Part shown: in pieces, positions 35,600-48,483 of the stretch
Numbering within the stretch: position 1 is the stretch's first letter
Layout of the letters: every line of letters begins with the position of its first letter
Assembly: GCA_947034885.2 (NCBI GenBank)
Contig: OZ019759.1
Location: 13,828,501-13,892,500 of the forward strand
Source: Thuidium tamariscinum
Taxonomy: Eukaryota; Streptophyta; Bryopsida; Hypnales; Thuidiaceae
Length of the DNA: 64,000 nt
Direction: 5' to 3'
Notes under the pieces: generated by a model
What the model saw: only the letters and a program-made list of their open reading frames with translations
Databases searched by the model: none
What the model was told of the DNA's origin: nothing
Position numbers and translations under genes: made by a program

Positions 35600-36560
35600 T
35601 AATGCAAATTTTCAATGTTCACTAAATCTTGTGACATCTTCGGTGTACTTAAGAGCTTTCAATCATACTTTTAAACACTTTGGCTATTTGTATTATAAAT
35701 TAAATGACACCCACAAGTTATATTATTTTCTTGAAATCCACATTAATTTTTTCATACACTTCTACACATGTTTGAATATTCCTAGACGTCATAGAATTTT
35801 CATCAAATTAGTTGCTGTACTTAAGAGCCCCAGATCAAACTTCTAGACATTTGGGATTCTTCAACCCATAAATAAATCACACATACAAGTTCTATTATTT
35901 TCTTAAAACCCGCATCAATTTTTGTGGTACATTTTTTTACATGTTAGAGTACTAATTATATCCATGAAATTTTACGAAAATTAACCGTTGTATTTAAGAG
36001 CATTTAATTTTACTCTTGAGCAATTTGGTTGTTTTTATCAAAAATTAGATGACCCCCACGAGGTCTACGTTCTTTTTTAAATCCACGTCAATTTTTTCAT
36101 ACACTTTTACACGTGTGTGAATATTAATCAATCTCATGAAATTATCATCAAATTCCATGGTATATTTAAGAGCATTAAATCAAAGTTTTAGATGTTAAAG
36201 GTTTTCAATCCATAAATAAATCACACATGTAAGTTCTATTTTTTTCCACATGTACATTAATTTTTTCATACACTGTTTGACGTGTTTGAGTTGTAATCAA
36301 GTGTATGGAATTTCTAAGAAATTATCATTGTACTTAAAAGCATTTTATTTTACTTCTAAACACTTTGGTTATTTTTATCAAAAATTAAATGACATCCACA
36401 AGTTGTATTGTGTTTTTCACACCCACGTTAATTTTTTCATGCACTATTTTACATATTACAGTACTAATCAAGTTTATGGAATTTCAAGTGAAATAACTGT
36501 TGTACTTAAATAAAAGCATGTCATTGTACTTTAAAACTGTTTGCCTAGTTGTATCAAAAA
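35600..36560. repeat. central satellite array 1, ~171-bp period
   Basis: Five degenerate units marked by AATTTTTTCATACACT. Marker positions are about 35751, 35921, 36096, 36265 and 36436 (steps 169-175). Each unit also has TTGTACTTAAGAGCAT and ATGACACCCACAAGTT-like words. Confidence 0.85.
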
Positions 36561-37480
36561 TTAAATGGCACACCTAAACCCTAAGTGTTTTAACAATATC
36601 AAATCATCACCCCTTTTCAATGATGAAAGATTTTGGATATTCAATGGAGCCCTTGGAATTTGAATTCATGTAATCGTTGTACTTAAATGCCTAAATGCAA
36701 ATATGTCATGCATTTCGTACCAAATTTCAGTACAAAATCAACACACAACTTGGGAATGTTTTAACAAAACAAAATCATTGTCCCTTTTCAATGATGCACA
36801 TTTTAGATATTTAATGGGGCCTTCAAATTTTAATTCAATTAATTGTTGTATTTAATAGGCTACATGCAAATATCTCATGCATCTTGTACCAAATCAACCC
36901 ACAATTCGGGAATGTTTTAACAAGATCAAATCATTACTCCTTTTCAGTGATGGAAGATTTTGGATATTAAATGGGGCCCTTCAAATTGTACTTTAATTAA
37001 TGCATGTACTTAATATGCCTAAAAGCAAATATATCATGTATTTTGTACCATATTTAAGAACAAAATCAATCCACAATTGGGGAATGTTTTAACAAAATCA
37101 AGTCATTGTCCCTTTCAATGATGGAAGATTTTGAGTTCTTAATGGGGCCCTTGGAATTCTCATTCAAGCAATTGTTGTATTTAATAGGCCTAAATGCAAA
37201 AACTTCAAACATGTTGTTCCGAATCGAAGAATAAATCAATGCACAACTTCGAAATATTTTAACAATGCAAATCTTTGCCCATCTTCTTAATGATGGAAGT
37301 ATTTGGGTATTTAATGGGGTACTTAAAATTTTTATTTCAATTAATTCTTGTATTAAGGAGGCATTAATTCAAATATCTCATGCATTTTGAATGGAATAAT
37401 AAGAGAAGAACAATCAACAACTTCAAAATGTTCTAACAAACCCAAATCATAGTCAATTGATAGTATGCACAAGTGTTTCA
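36561..37480. repeat. central satellite array 2, ~156-174-bp period
   Basis: Six units marked by GTTTTAACAA. Positions are about 36588, 36759, 36915, 37087, 37257 and 37431. Shared words include TTTCAATGATGGAAGATTTT, GGGCCCTT and ATGCAAATAT. Sequence differs from array 1 although the period is similar. Confidence 0.85.
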
Positions 37481-37639
37481 ATGTTTAATAAGGCCTTCAA
37501 AAATTTAATGTATATATTTGTTGTATTTAATAAATCTTAATTTAATTATATCATACGTGTTAAATATAAATCATATAACTTGAAATTTCATGAGTTCTGT
37601 TATGAATTTAACTTTGTATTGTCAAAAATCAGTCATAGA

Positions 37640-40600
37640 ATATTCAAAATGCTATTCCTACATATTATGGGATTCTATGCTAAATTCCCATGATTTTATA
37701 TGTGGTTGGGAAAGAAGTTCATTCACCCAAGTTGTTCAATTTTGACGGATTTGCAATTCTTCAGTTTCCTCCTCAATTCTGATTTTTTAAATGTCAATTT
37801 GGCAATGGATTTTCTTAAAATATAGTTGCTGTATATTGTGGTTTAAAGTTCAATTTCCTATGTATTCGATACGTGAGTGCGCAAGATTTTAGGTAATTCG
37901 AGGTCTCCAACTTTTTGGAACTCCAAAATCATGAGTTTGGCTTATGAAATTTAATTTCTATTGCAAAAATTGACTATGGAATGTTCAAAATTTGTTGTTG
38001 TATTCTGTGAGGGTCAATCCAAAATTCCTACATATGAAGTACGTAGATGTGTATGATTTTGACGCACCTAAGTTCTCCAGTTCTTTAAGACTTCAAATTC
38101 ATTAATTATTTTCATGAGTTTTGATCTTCTTTATGGTTAATTTTAAAGTGCAGTTTCTAAAAATACAGTTCCTGTATTTTTAAAAGATTCAATCCAAAGT
38201 GTCTACGTATCATGTACATGATTATGGAATGTTTTGACTCATATAGCTTGTTCAATTTTCAAAGATTTATAATTCATGAAATTACTTCAAATTTTACTAT
38301 GTGTTGGGTTTAGGAAGCTATGAAAAGTTTAAAAAATTTCTAACATTAATTTGGCCGTGGACTATTTAGAAATACAATTGCTATATTTTATCATGTTTAA
38401 TCCTAAATGTCCTTGCACAAAATATGTAATGGTGCAACCTTTTAACCCACCGATGTTGTCCAAATTTTTTGGGACTTCAAATTGATGCCTTGTTTTTCAT
38501 GAATTCTACTTTGCAATGTTTGCAATTGGCTATAGAATAATCAAAATGCAATAATTGATGTACTTCGTGGAATTCAACGCAAAATTCTCATGATTTTAGT
38601 ACGTGATTGAACAAATTTTTGGTTCAGTCAAGTTGTTTAATGTTTTGAGGCTTCAAATGGTGGACTTGTCCTCATGAATTTTGTTTGGAGGGACTAATTG
38701 GTCCTTGGGATGTATAAAAGTACAATTGTTGTACTATGTAGAGTTGAATCCAAGTTTCCTATGTATTGGATACGTGAATGTGTATGATTTTGATCCACCC
38801 AAGTTGTCTTATTTCTTGAGACTTGAAATTGATGAGTTTTGTTTGTGGATCTTGATTTTTAAATGATTAATTTGGCCTTTGAGTTTTAAAAAATACAATT
38901 ATTGTATTTTTTGTGGTTCAATTCAAAATTGGTACGTACCGAAGACATATTTGTGCAAGATTTTGGCTCATTCAAGATCCATAATTTTTTGGAACTTGGA
39001 ATCCATGACTTTTGCTTATAAACGTTGATTTGTATATGATGAAATTGGCCATAGAATATGAAAAAGTACAATTATTATATTTTATGGGGTTCAATCCAAA
39101 ATTCTTATCCATGAAGTACATGAATGTGTAAGATTTTGGCTCATTCAAGTTGTCCAATGTTTGAGAACTTTGAATTCATGAGTTTTGCTTAGGAAATTGA
39201 ATTTGTATTTGAAAAAAACAACCACGGAATGTTGAAAATATGTTGCTGTATTTTATGGGGTTCAATCCAGAATTCCAACGTATTGGGGACATGAATGTGT
39301 GTGATTTTGAGGCACCCAAGTTGTTTAATTTTTTAAGACTTCAAATTCATTATTTGTTTTCATAAAGTTTGCTTTTTGTAAAGGTTAATTTGGCTATAAT
39401 TTTGTTGTGTTTCATGGGATTCAATCCAAAATGTCTACATAACACAAACGTGATTATGCAAATTTGGGGCTTATGGATATTGTCCATTTTTTTGGGACTT
39501 AATTTCATGACTTTGTTTTTGAATTTACATTTGTATCGTTTGAAATTGGCCATGGAATGTTAAGAAATATAGTTGAATTGTTTAATACGATTCAATTCAA
39601 AATTCTCATGCATGGGGTACGTGAATGAGTAAGACTTTGGTTCATTAAATTTGTCCAATTTTTGGGGACTTCAAATTCATGAGTTTAGGGTAGTGAATTT
39701 TAATTTCTATTTGGAAAAAATGGCCAAGGAATGTAAAAAGAAGTTGCTGTATTTAGGGATTCAATCCAAAACTCCCATGTATCAAGTACGTCAAAATGTA
39801 TGATTTTGACGCACCCAAGTTGTTTAATTTTTTAAGACATTAAATTCATTACTTCTCTTGTGAATTCTGCTTTTTGTTAAGGTTAATTTGGCCATGGAGT
39901 TTTTGAAAATACAGTTGCTATATTTTATGGGCTTTTATCCAAAATTTCTACGTAACACCTACGTGATGATGTAACTTTTTTGCTCACTGATGTCGTCCAA
40001 TTTTTTGTGACTTCAAATTCATGACTTCTGCTTTTGAATTTAGGTTTAGGGTTGCGTGAAATTGGCCATGGAATGCTAGAAAATACCATTGCTGTATTTT
40101 ATGGGTTTCCATCCAAAATTCTCATGCACGAGGTACATTCATGTGTAAGATTTTGGCTCACTGAAGTTGTCCAATTTTTTGGTGACTTTGAATTCATGAG
40201 TTTTGCTCGTGAATTTTAATTTGTATTGTGGAAAAATGGCCATGGAATGTTAAAACACCATTGTTGTATTTTGTAGGATTCAATTCAGAATTCCTAGTAC
40301 GCATTGGATACATGAATGTGCATGATTATGATCCATCCAAGTTGTCTAATTTGTAGGGATTTGAAATTGATGAATTTTGTTCGTGAATTTTAAATTTTTT
40401 ATAGTTCATTTGGCCATGGAGTTCTTAAAAATGCAGTTGTTGTCTTTCCTGGGATTCAATCCAAAAATTTTACGTACCATAGACGTGGTTTTGCAAGATT
40501 TTGGCTCATTCCACTTCCTTAATTTTTCATGGTTAGAAATTAATGACTTTTGGTTTTGAATTTAGATATGTATTGCGTGAAATTGGGCATGGAGTCATGG

Positions 40601-40840
40601 ACTATTAAAATACATTGTTGTATTTAATGGGATTCAATTCAAAATTCCTATGCATTGGCTACATGAATGCGTATGATTATGATGCACCCAAGTTGCCTAA
40701 TTTCTTGGTTGCTGAATTTGATGAATTTAGTTAGTAAATTTTCAATTTTTTATGGTTCATTTGGCCATGGAGTAATTAAAAATACAATTGATGTATTTTG
40801 TGGGATTCAATCCAAAATTCCAACATATAAAGGACACACC
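37640..40840. repeat. central satellite array 3, ~173-bp period
   Basis: About 17-19 units marked by GGGATTCAATCCAAAATTC. Typical steps between markers are 169-178 bp (for example 39093, 39264, 39423, 39594, 39763, 39936, 40110, 40282, 40458, 40636, 40809). Each unit also has CCAAGTTGTCCAATTTTT, GACTTCAAATTCATGA and TTGGCCATGGA. Copies are 70-85% alike by eye, so the array is old. Confidence 0.9.
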
Positions 40841-41239
40841 CTAAACACTTTAAATTCTTGTAACGTAGAACTCAAATCCTGAACCCTAAATCCTTTAAAC
40901 CCTTAAACTGTAGAACTAAAACCCTAAACCCGTAAACCCTAAATTGCATAGCATTGGAAGATTTTAGATTCATGATTTCATGCAAATTTTCAATTTCGCT
41001 TTTTCTTTCTTCTTTGTTGTATTCTATACTTCCACTAACAAATGTATCCACAAGTTGTATGATTTGATTTTTTTCTTATTCAATGCCCCATTTGTTTAAA
41101 CTTTTTAGCAGTCTACATTAAATTTAAAGCTAACAATGTCTTTTGTAAAACTTTTCCAAGAATCTAAAATGACAAAGAAAATCGCAACTTGTATGTTTTG
41201 TTCAACAGGTTCTTTATACAACGTAAACCGTAAACACTG
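40841..41239. other. junction between satellite arrays
   Basis: Runs of CCCTAAA-like words (CCTAAACCCGTAAACCCTAAA near 40932) resemble degenerate telomere-type repeats. No gene is seen. Confidence 0.4.
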
Positions 41240-42960
41240 AACCCTAACCCTAAATCCTAAACCCATTTTGAAAATGGAATTTCATTATTCTAGGCCACTT
41301 CAACTTGCACTCATTTCCCCCCGCTATTTTGTACGTGAAATTGAAGACATTTGAGGCTTTAAACTCCTTCTCTAAGAAATGGCAGGAGTCTCTGGTGTTT
41401 GCTTTAAATTACAAATTTGCCAATTCTTGAGCATGAAAATAAATTTGGATGTACCACATTGATATTCAATAGCGTTGCAGCTTACACCTATTTTTTTTTG
41501 GTCTTTTGAATGTGGAATTAAAGACATTTGAGGTGTTGGTCCTCTTTTCCAAGAAATGGCAAGAGTTTTTATTTTTTTGGTTTAGGGTACAAATTTGCCA
41601 ATTGGTAAGCATGAAATTCATTTTGAAAATGAAACTCCATTACTGTAGGGCATTCCAACTTACACTCATTTTTTACCGCTATTTTGTACATGAAATTGAA
41701 GACATTTGAGGCTTTGGATTCCTTTTCAGGAAAATGACAGATTTTTTTTTGTATGCTCTGTATTACAAATTTGCCACAGTTTGAGCATGAAAATAACACT
41801 GAACAATGAAACTCGCATACACGAGTACCAAATTATGTGGTCTTCATTATAATCACTTTTATTGGATTTTAATCTACTCTGAAATTATTTAATGTGCTTT
41901 TTGGTAGAACATTGTAGGTACCCTTTTAACAACAAATCCCAAGATGTAACTATGTATATGAAATAAATATTCTTTGAGGACAATAGAAGCATTAAAATCC
42001 TAATTATGCGAAATTGTTAAAAACATGTATCATACTTAGGCTAAGGTTCCCAACTATGAGTGCTTTCAAATAATAATTGAATTTTAATTAGAGATAACGT
42101 CTTATATAGATTTTGAAGAATTATATAAAAATGTTTCAATTCGTCATATTTTTGAAAGTTTCTTTGTATCCTATATGTAGTGCAACCTTTATTGCATGTA
42201 ATTTCCTTTTAAGTTGACCTTTAATTACCTTTTTGGTCTTTTTAATTTGATATAATTTTAACAGAAGCCATCCATTAAGCCGTTTTAATGTCGATGTCCA
42301 CTGCATGTAATGGAAGAGTTGCATACTTGGGCATAAAGCAAACATGTACTATGACATTCTAACTACATTTTTTTCTGTGGCTATTTTGGATGTAGAATAG
42401 AATACATTTGATGCTTTCCATTTTTTTTCTTACAAAATGTAGAGTTCCTTAATATTTAGTTTTAACTTTTAATTAGGGAGAGGGCAATTTCAGAAGATGA
42501 AAATAGTATTGAACATAAAACAATACTGTTCAGTACAGTTCCAACATTCATTGCTTTTTTGGGCCATCTTGTTTATAGAATAAGTTGAAAACATTTGATG
42601 CTTTGTAATTGTTCCCTAAAAGATAGAAGGGCTGTTTATTTTGTAGTTTAAATGAGAAAGTATGCGATAGGAAACCATGTAAATAACAGTGAATATGAAA
42701 CGTGTTTGTTCTATGAAATTTGACTACTCTTTACGTGGTAATCAATTCATTTAAAGTTTAGGATATCTTTTGCAAGAAATGGCCAGGCTTTCCATTTTTG
42801 GGTTAAAATTAGGGAATGGGCTATTATGGAGCCTAGAATTAATTTACAATATAGAAAATTCTAGTTAGATGACATCCCGACATGGATTCAATTTTTTTCA
42901 ATTATTGTACATGGAATTAAATGCATTTGAGGCTTTAGACTATTTTGACAACCTCTCTAA
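41240..42960. repeat. central satellite array 4, ~175-bp period
   Basis: Units marked by GAAGACATTTGAGGCTTT at about 41344, 41520, 41698, 42411, 42588, 42745 and 42917. The 713-bp gap fits four steps of ~178 bp with eroded copies. Other shared words are AGAAATGGCAGG, TTACAAATTTGCCAAT and GAGCATGAAAATAA. Confidence 0.8.
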
Positions 42961-43980
42961 GATTTTGTATTTTTTGATATTCATTAGAGAGAGAACAATT
43001 GTAAACCATGGAAATAAACAAATCTTCTGAATCCCTTTCACTTGAAACACTAAATCCTAAACCTTTAACACCTAGTTTTGAATAAAATAGAAAACACTGA
43101 TAATTTTTGACATTATCACTAAGTAGCTCTTGAATTCTTAGTTGGAAGGAACTGGTAAATTGAAATCTTATAACCAAGATTGGGTTTAGGTTTCGTTGAA
43201 GAATGACGCCGCCACTATCATACATCAACAATAGTATATAGAAGTCAACGTTATTAATAAATGGAATCTACGGTTGTAAAGAGCCTAAAAATTGGCGGGC
43301 CCTTTTACTGAAATAAAAATTGCCGGAACTAGGACGGGTCTCCTTTTTTGGTGTACAGCAAAGACGGCTTTTGGGATTCGTGGGCCGTTTCAAATTGAAA
43401 GGGTCGACTGCAGAAGCGCGAAATAAGTTGGCGTTTTTTTTTGCCCGCGCAAGGAGCCAGGTGATCGACGCCATTGCATTTGCAAACTTCTTATTCAACC
43501 TATCTACTTGGCCGCATCGACGTTGGTGTACATTGAGATCTTGTGTTTCGTTCTTCACTTCTGTCGTTACGACTTGCGAAGTATATACACGGTTGTTTGC
43601 GGAGTCTTAGCTTGCTTTTACTATAAGTTGTAAGTTCTTGAGACGGCTGTTGGTCGCAAGTCGGTTGCGATTAGCATTTGCACCTCCTCGATAACCTCGT
43701 TGTTTGGCTGCCATGTAAATGTTTTCGGTTGTCATTTTAGTGTTGAGGACAGTGTTTTTGTGTTGTTATGATTTCTACACATCAAGTTTGGTAGCGTTTT
43801 GTTGTTGGTCGATCATCTGTCTATCTCGGAGCCTCATACGACGAGGGCAGCAGATCCCTCAGTGCCATTTGCTCTATGAAGAGTCCGGGATTTTTGGTTT
43901 TCTATTTATAGAAAGTTTTTTAGTTGTAGGAATGTCGATAATTTCCGTGAATTATGGAGTACTGTGCTTATTTACGAATA
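42961..43980 (+). promoter_or_regulatory. GC-richer leader of the right arm
   Basis: Composition rises at about 43290, with motifs such as GCGGGCCC and GGGTCGACTGCAG. No protein domain is found in the short frames. By position this is promoter plus untranslated leader for the plus-strand gene at 44754. Confidence 0.4.
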
Positions 43981-44683
43981 TTAGCTCGACTTGAGCTGAA
44001 TAGACATCGCACTGTAGTAGATATTTGACCGCATGACCATGTCCTATTGCTTACATTACTTGAACAGCAGCAAATTAGCTCGATTCGAGCTAAATTACCA
44101 TATTTATCTAGTGAGCTTATTCTGCAGATACATAATTGAGAGTCATAAAAAATCTTTTTATTTTTTGTAATCTTTTTTCATGATGACGTTGGAGATATCT
44201 TTGTACAGTCCTTCATCTTGACTCTACATAAATTACTTTGAGAAGATATGCATGCATAATATTTTAATCCATCATTTCAACTCGATTCGAGATGAAGTGT
44301 AGGATTGGTTCATAGCTTTAAAGTCTAATAAGACCTCAACATCTCAGCTCGATTCAAGTTGAACTGTTCGATTTATTCAAAACCCTTTCCTGAATACAGG
44401 ATATATCAAGAAATGACTGCTGATACTGCAGTTCAGCTCAATTCGAGCTGAAGTGATTTATCTCACTCTTACAGAGTTTTTCTTTGTACATGTCTTTTTA
44501 GGCCAAATTCATTTGCTTTGATTTCTTGAACGTCCATTTCTATTAACAACTTTCCGATGCGTAGTATGACTTTCTGAAGTCTTTCTGGAGTGATATGGGA
44601 TACTCCTCTTAACTTGTATTTGCGTCCATCTAGAAGTATTCTGTTATGTTAAAATGGTAGCATTCAGCTCGAGTCGAGCTGAA
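43981..44683. promoter_or_regulatory. six palindromes in the right-arm leader intron
   Basis: Copies near 43981-44000, 44074-44094, 44276-44295, 44343-44362, 44432-44452 and 44663-44683. The last is perfect apart from the centre (TCAGCTCGAGTCGAGCTGA). All lie before the acceptor CTTGCCCAG (44741-44747), just upstream of ATG 44754, so they fall in an untranslated intron or promoter. Confidence 0.85.
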
Positions 44684-44753
44684 GTGCTGACTGATGATGA
44701 GTACAGCTATGTTGCTTCTTATTTTTTGCGTTGGCATATCTTGCCCAGGAACA

Positions 44754-47525
44754 ATGTCTAATCCGAACATTTCAATGGATATGGTCTTCTCTTCTGAAGA
44801 TGAATTCTAGGATATTGAATCTATGAATGTTGGTGTTCTTGAGTGCGAAGGTCTTCCTCGACGACTATGGGTTACGAAGTGCGTGAGTCTTTACAATGAC
44901 AACGACATCCTTGTTGGAGATGGAACTTGCCACAGCGTCAATTCAAACTTAGTGCTTGGTGCCAATGGTCCTCTTGGAGACACACATGTTGTTGTGCACA
45001 TTTCCAAGACTCATTCTGAAGAAGACATTCCTCGTGAGCAAGTGTACTTGCTTGTAGCTTGGCCCATCAAACTTGTTCACTGCCGTGGGGCTAGTTTGTT
45101 CGATCATGATGCTCGGGACAACTTCAACCGCATATAGGCTGCTCTTCTGAACCCACCGTCTTCTACATCTGCATGGCCCTATTCAAGTGTAATAAGAAAT
45201 CCGCCTCGCGAGACTGGTCTCAAAGCAAAGGAATTGCTGACACAAGAGTCTATCAACTTGGTCTCCAGCAGACTGTGTTGTGGCAAGAATTGCATGCAAC
45301 CATTTCCAAGAGAGAAGATTCGGGCCTTCTGTGAAAGAATGTATTAGCGCTCTACATTCAAGTTTAGAGCTCACCTCAAAACCGAGGTTCACAGGACGGT
45401 TCATCATGGTGCAGACGGGAGGAAGATGGTGACGGTTGAAGGCATTAGTGTCTGCATGCGAGCGTGGATGCTTATTTCTGGAGTTCCGGAAGCAACTTTC
45501 TACCGGTACCAGACGTATGCAAAGGATCAACGTGAAGCGAGAGATCATGGTAATATAGGATTTGTAAAGCGAAGGAAGCACACTGAACAAGCCTTTGCCA
45601 CGTTAAAGTGCATTCTAGAGAAGGAGGCTGATCACATGCCTCACAAGACCAGGACTTTGAAGTCAGGAGACAAGGTTGTCTCGATGATTCTTCCGGCCAC
45701 ATTTCAATGGAAAGACTAGATTCCAAAAATTAATGAGGCAAATGCTACTTTTGGGCTGAAGGGCGTCTCCGACTCAAGCTTGAGCAAAATCAGATCCACC
45801 AAGTTCTCTGAATTCGATGTGAAGAAGCCTGGAGATAATTTTGCTCGGTGCGGAACTTGTGATGAATTGCAAGAGCTTAGGAAGAGTGCTCTGGCTGTCT
45901 CCAACAGTGCTTTGAAATGGTCAAGAAGGCTTGACAAACATCTTGCAATTGCCCGCGCACATAGGGAGTTATACTACGCTAACTAATATATGTCTCATAC
46001 TTCTCCCCATGAGTGCCTCACAATTATGCATGACAAGATGGACCATGCGAAGACCGCATCTCCAGTTTTCTCTCACAAGAGCAAGGAGACAGATGGCCTA
46101 GTCAAATTGCCCGTTTCTGTTACTAGCATGATTGCTCATGGTCATGGCGATGTTCGTTACGGGCATTACGGATTGGATATCTTTCCTCACGATTCGAATA
46201 ACACCATTGGTTCCATGGCAAAATTGTTGCGAGATTTGGAGAAGGTACCAAAGACATCCTCGCGATTGTTGTTTGAGGGTGTAGGCTCGTCCACGTTATT
46301 TTAGAGAGTTTTAAAGGGTGTAGAGATTTGCGAAGCCTCTCTACCACCTACACCGCAACCTTTAGTCCCAGTGACGCCATTACCACCCATTCTCAATGTG
46401 CAAATGGACAATGCCACTGGAGTCAACAAGAATCGATATGTTTTTTGCTTTTGGTCTTTGCTTGTGGCAAACAAGATCTTTTGTGAAGTGTTTGTGAACT
46501 TCATGATTGTGGGTCACACCCACGACGACATTGACGCATTGTTTAGGAGATGGAACATGCTATTGAAGAAGGAGAACTTTCCAACGGTTCCGGAGCTACT
46601 GAAGTCGTTCATGGATGTTCAGTCCATTCCTACTCTCCCTCACCTTATTGAGGAGGTTCCAGACTTCAAAGGATTTATTGGAGGGACTTTTTTGGATGGT
46701 AATGAGACCCTTGTTGGACACACAAAGCCGCAACAAGTAAAATTTTACTTGGATTCAAATGGAGTTCTAGTCATGAAGTACAAATTGTTGTGTACGGATA
46801 TGGAATGGTTAGGGGAAGGTGGTAGCGGTATAAAATTGTGGAAGGAGGATTCTGAGGGGCGTAGTTTGTGGCCCCGTGGAGTGCCTTTGCCCGTTCCTCC
46901 AAAACCAATGAGGGGTGTGGAGGAAATTGAGAAAGGGATAGCTGGATTCGTGAAGTATTGGGAAAACTTATGCAATGCAGATGTTACTGGTGAGTGTCGA
47001 CGGCGTTATGAACATTTGGTTTACTATTGGCATGATGTGAAGGATGCTTTGCAAGAACCAATTACTACCTCAGATGAGCTGAAGGACGGGTTTTGGCCCT
47101 CTACTCGAATTCAAGTGAATCCTGTTGATTAGTTGGGAGAAGATGGTGAGGACCGTGAGGAGTTCGGAGAAGACAATGCGTATGTTGGACCTTTGCGAGG
47201 TCGTCCACAACCATCCTTTAGGATTGGTCGTGATCTCTACGAAGGTTATTTCGTCGTAGTTCGTCCTGCAGATGGTAATTCTCAACCGGTTTGGATTGCA
47301 CGAGCGTTGTCTGATCTGAATTGTAATCCTGAAAAACCGAACTACATCCTCATCCAATACTTTTGCCCAACTTCTAAAAGCCAAAATGTGCAAGACTTCT
47401 ACACTGGATGGGACAGTGAAAGAGGTTTACGTTGGAAGGTTGATGTTACTGATCCACCAATTTGGGAAGCAACAAATGCTTTAATGATGGCGTGGAAGTC
47501 TCAGATCAAGAAAGATACTCAATAA
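44754..47525 (+). pseudogene. RNase H-like transposase-type gene (giant element, right arm)
   Basis: One reading frame of about 924 codons runs from ATG 44754 to TAA 47525 with no frameshift but seven in-frame stops (six TAG, one TAA). Parts in order: an acidic start; a segment like the domain of plant CACTA-associated proteins that ends in V-x-WP-x-x-LV (QVYLLVAWPIKLVHC); CCGKNCMQPF; a Cys pair (ARCGTCDELQELRK) with a His-rich helix; then VQMDNATGVNKNRYVF and FMIVGHTHDDIDALFRRW. The last two are hallmarks of a domain I recall as DUF7869, common in transposon-encoded proteins. A basic C-terminus (VRPADG...GWDSERGLRWKVD) follows. Acidic residues in QMDN and HDDID are candidate catalytic positions. 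This is the best candidate for the element's transposase. The missing frameshifts suggest a fairly recent insertion. Confidence 0.75.
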
Positions 47526-48074
47526 TGCTTGTTAAAGATCCCGACCGCACAAATTGAAATCATCAAGCAAAGCCTTGCTTCATATGTTTGATGTGTTTCA
47601 ATGAAGCCAACTCATGTGGTGTACTCTTTAATGTAGTGTAGTCTTTAACTTCAATTAGAAGTCTATTTAATATTTTTATGTGTTATTTGTAAGAGTTTGC
47701 ATTACAAATGATTTAAGTATTGTTTGTATTACATTCTATTTCAAATGAGAGCAAATATATGTTTTAGTTTTTAAACTTTGAATAGAAGTCTATTTAGTAT
47801 TTCTATGTATTGTTTGTAATACATTGTATTACAAATGATTATTCTACACTTGAATTAAATAGACAGTGTTTGATTTATGTGATTTTGTAGTTTACTTTAA
47901 GATACAATATTTGGATTGTACTTTTGTTTTAATAAAATGACTGTGCCTCTATATATTTTTAGTGTATTTACTAATATATTTGCGTTTGCTATTTTCATTT
48001 TGACTGTAATGGTTGTGTGCCTTTACTCTTAGTCAGGAAAACATTTGAAAATAAATTTTTTTTTGTGTGAATTC
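47526..48074. other. 3' flank of the right-arm gene
   Basis: AT-rich. Two short near-repeats contain GAAGTCTATTTA near 47660 and 47785. No gene is seen. Confidence 0.35.
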
Positions 48075-48205
48075 TAGAGTACAATCTCAATCTAGCTCAA
48101 TATTAGAATAGCGCCTATGGCTTTATAAGATGGAGGTCAACAGGAATCGAACCCGGGCCTCCAATCACACAACTATCAGTCTCTTGCACTACCTCTCGCA
48201 GTATA
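48075..48205 (-). mobile_element. tRNA-derived SINE-like sequence
   Basis: On the minus strand, a B box GGTTCGATTCC (48143-48153) follows an A-box-like GGTAGTGCAAGA (48182-48193) at tRNA-like spacing. No clean cloverleaf with a paired acceptor stem is visible. A SINE head or tRNA relic is therefore more likely than a working tRNA gene. Confidence 0.5.
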
Positions 48206-48483
48206 CCCTAACTTAATGGGGTGACAAACTAATGAAAATATTCATATATCAATCAATGTTGAACAACATAGACTCGATAAAAATTGAAGTCAGAGTCTAT
48301 AGGTGTAAAAAGTGATACCAAATAGAGACTACAATCATATTCTCTTTCTACTTCAAACTATCATTTTAAAGGAAATTATAAATTATAACTTATAAAATGA
48401 GATTAATAAACTTTAATTTAAGACAATTATATGTGATTTTCTGCTTGTGGAAATTGATGGTTTTAATTTGGGAGGTTCTTGAT

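Noticed and set aside
43320-43610. A 96-codon frame in the right-arm leader, with a counterpart on the other strand
   Set aside because: Position and composition fit an untranslated leader. No domain or repeat of it is seen elsewhere.
44754-47525. A genome-wide reassigned genetic code with TAG as glutamine
   Set aside because: The pattern in this one gene fits, but Trp codons replaced by TGA and TAG, frameshifts in neighbouring genes, and stops at non-Gln positions in the 16-18.7 kb paralog favour ordinary decay. Kept only as an alternative to test.
48130-48205. A working tRNA gene on the minus strand
   Set aside because: A and B boxes are present, but I could not pair an acceptor stem or a clean anticodon arm. 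A SINE head or relic fits better.
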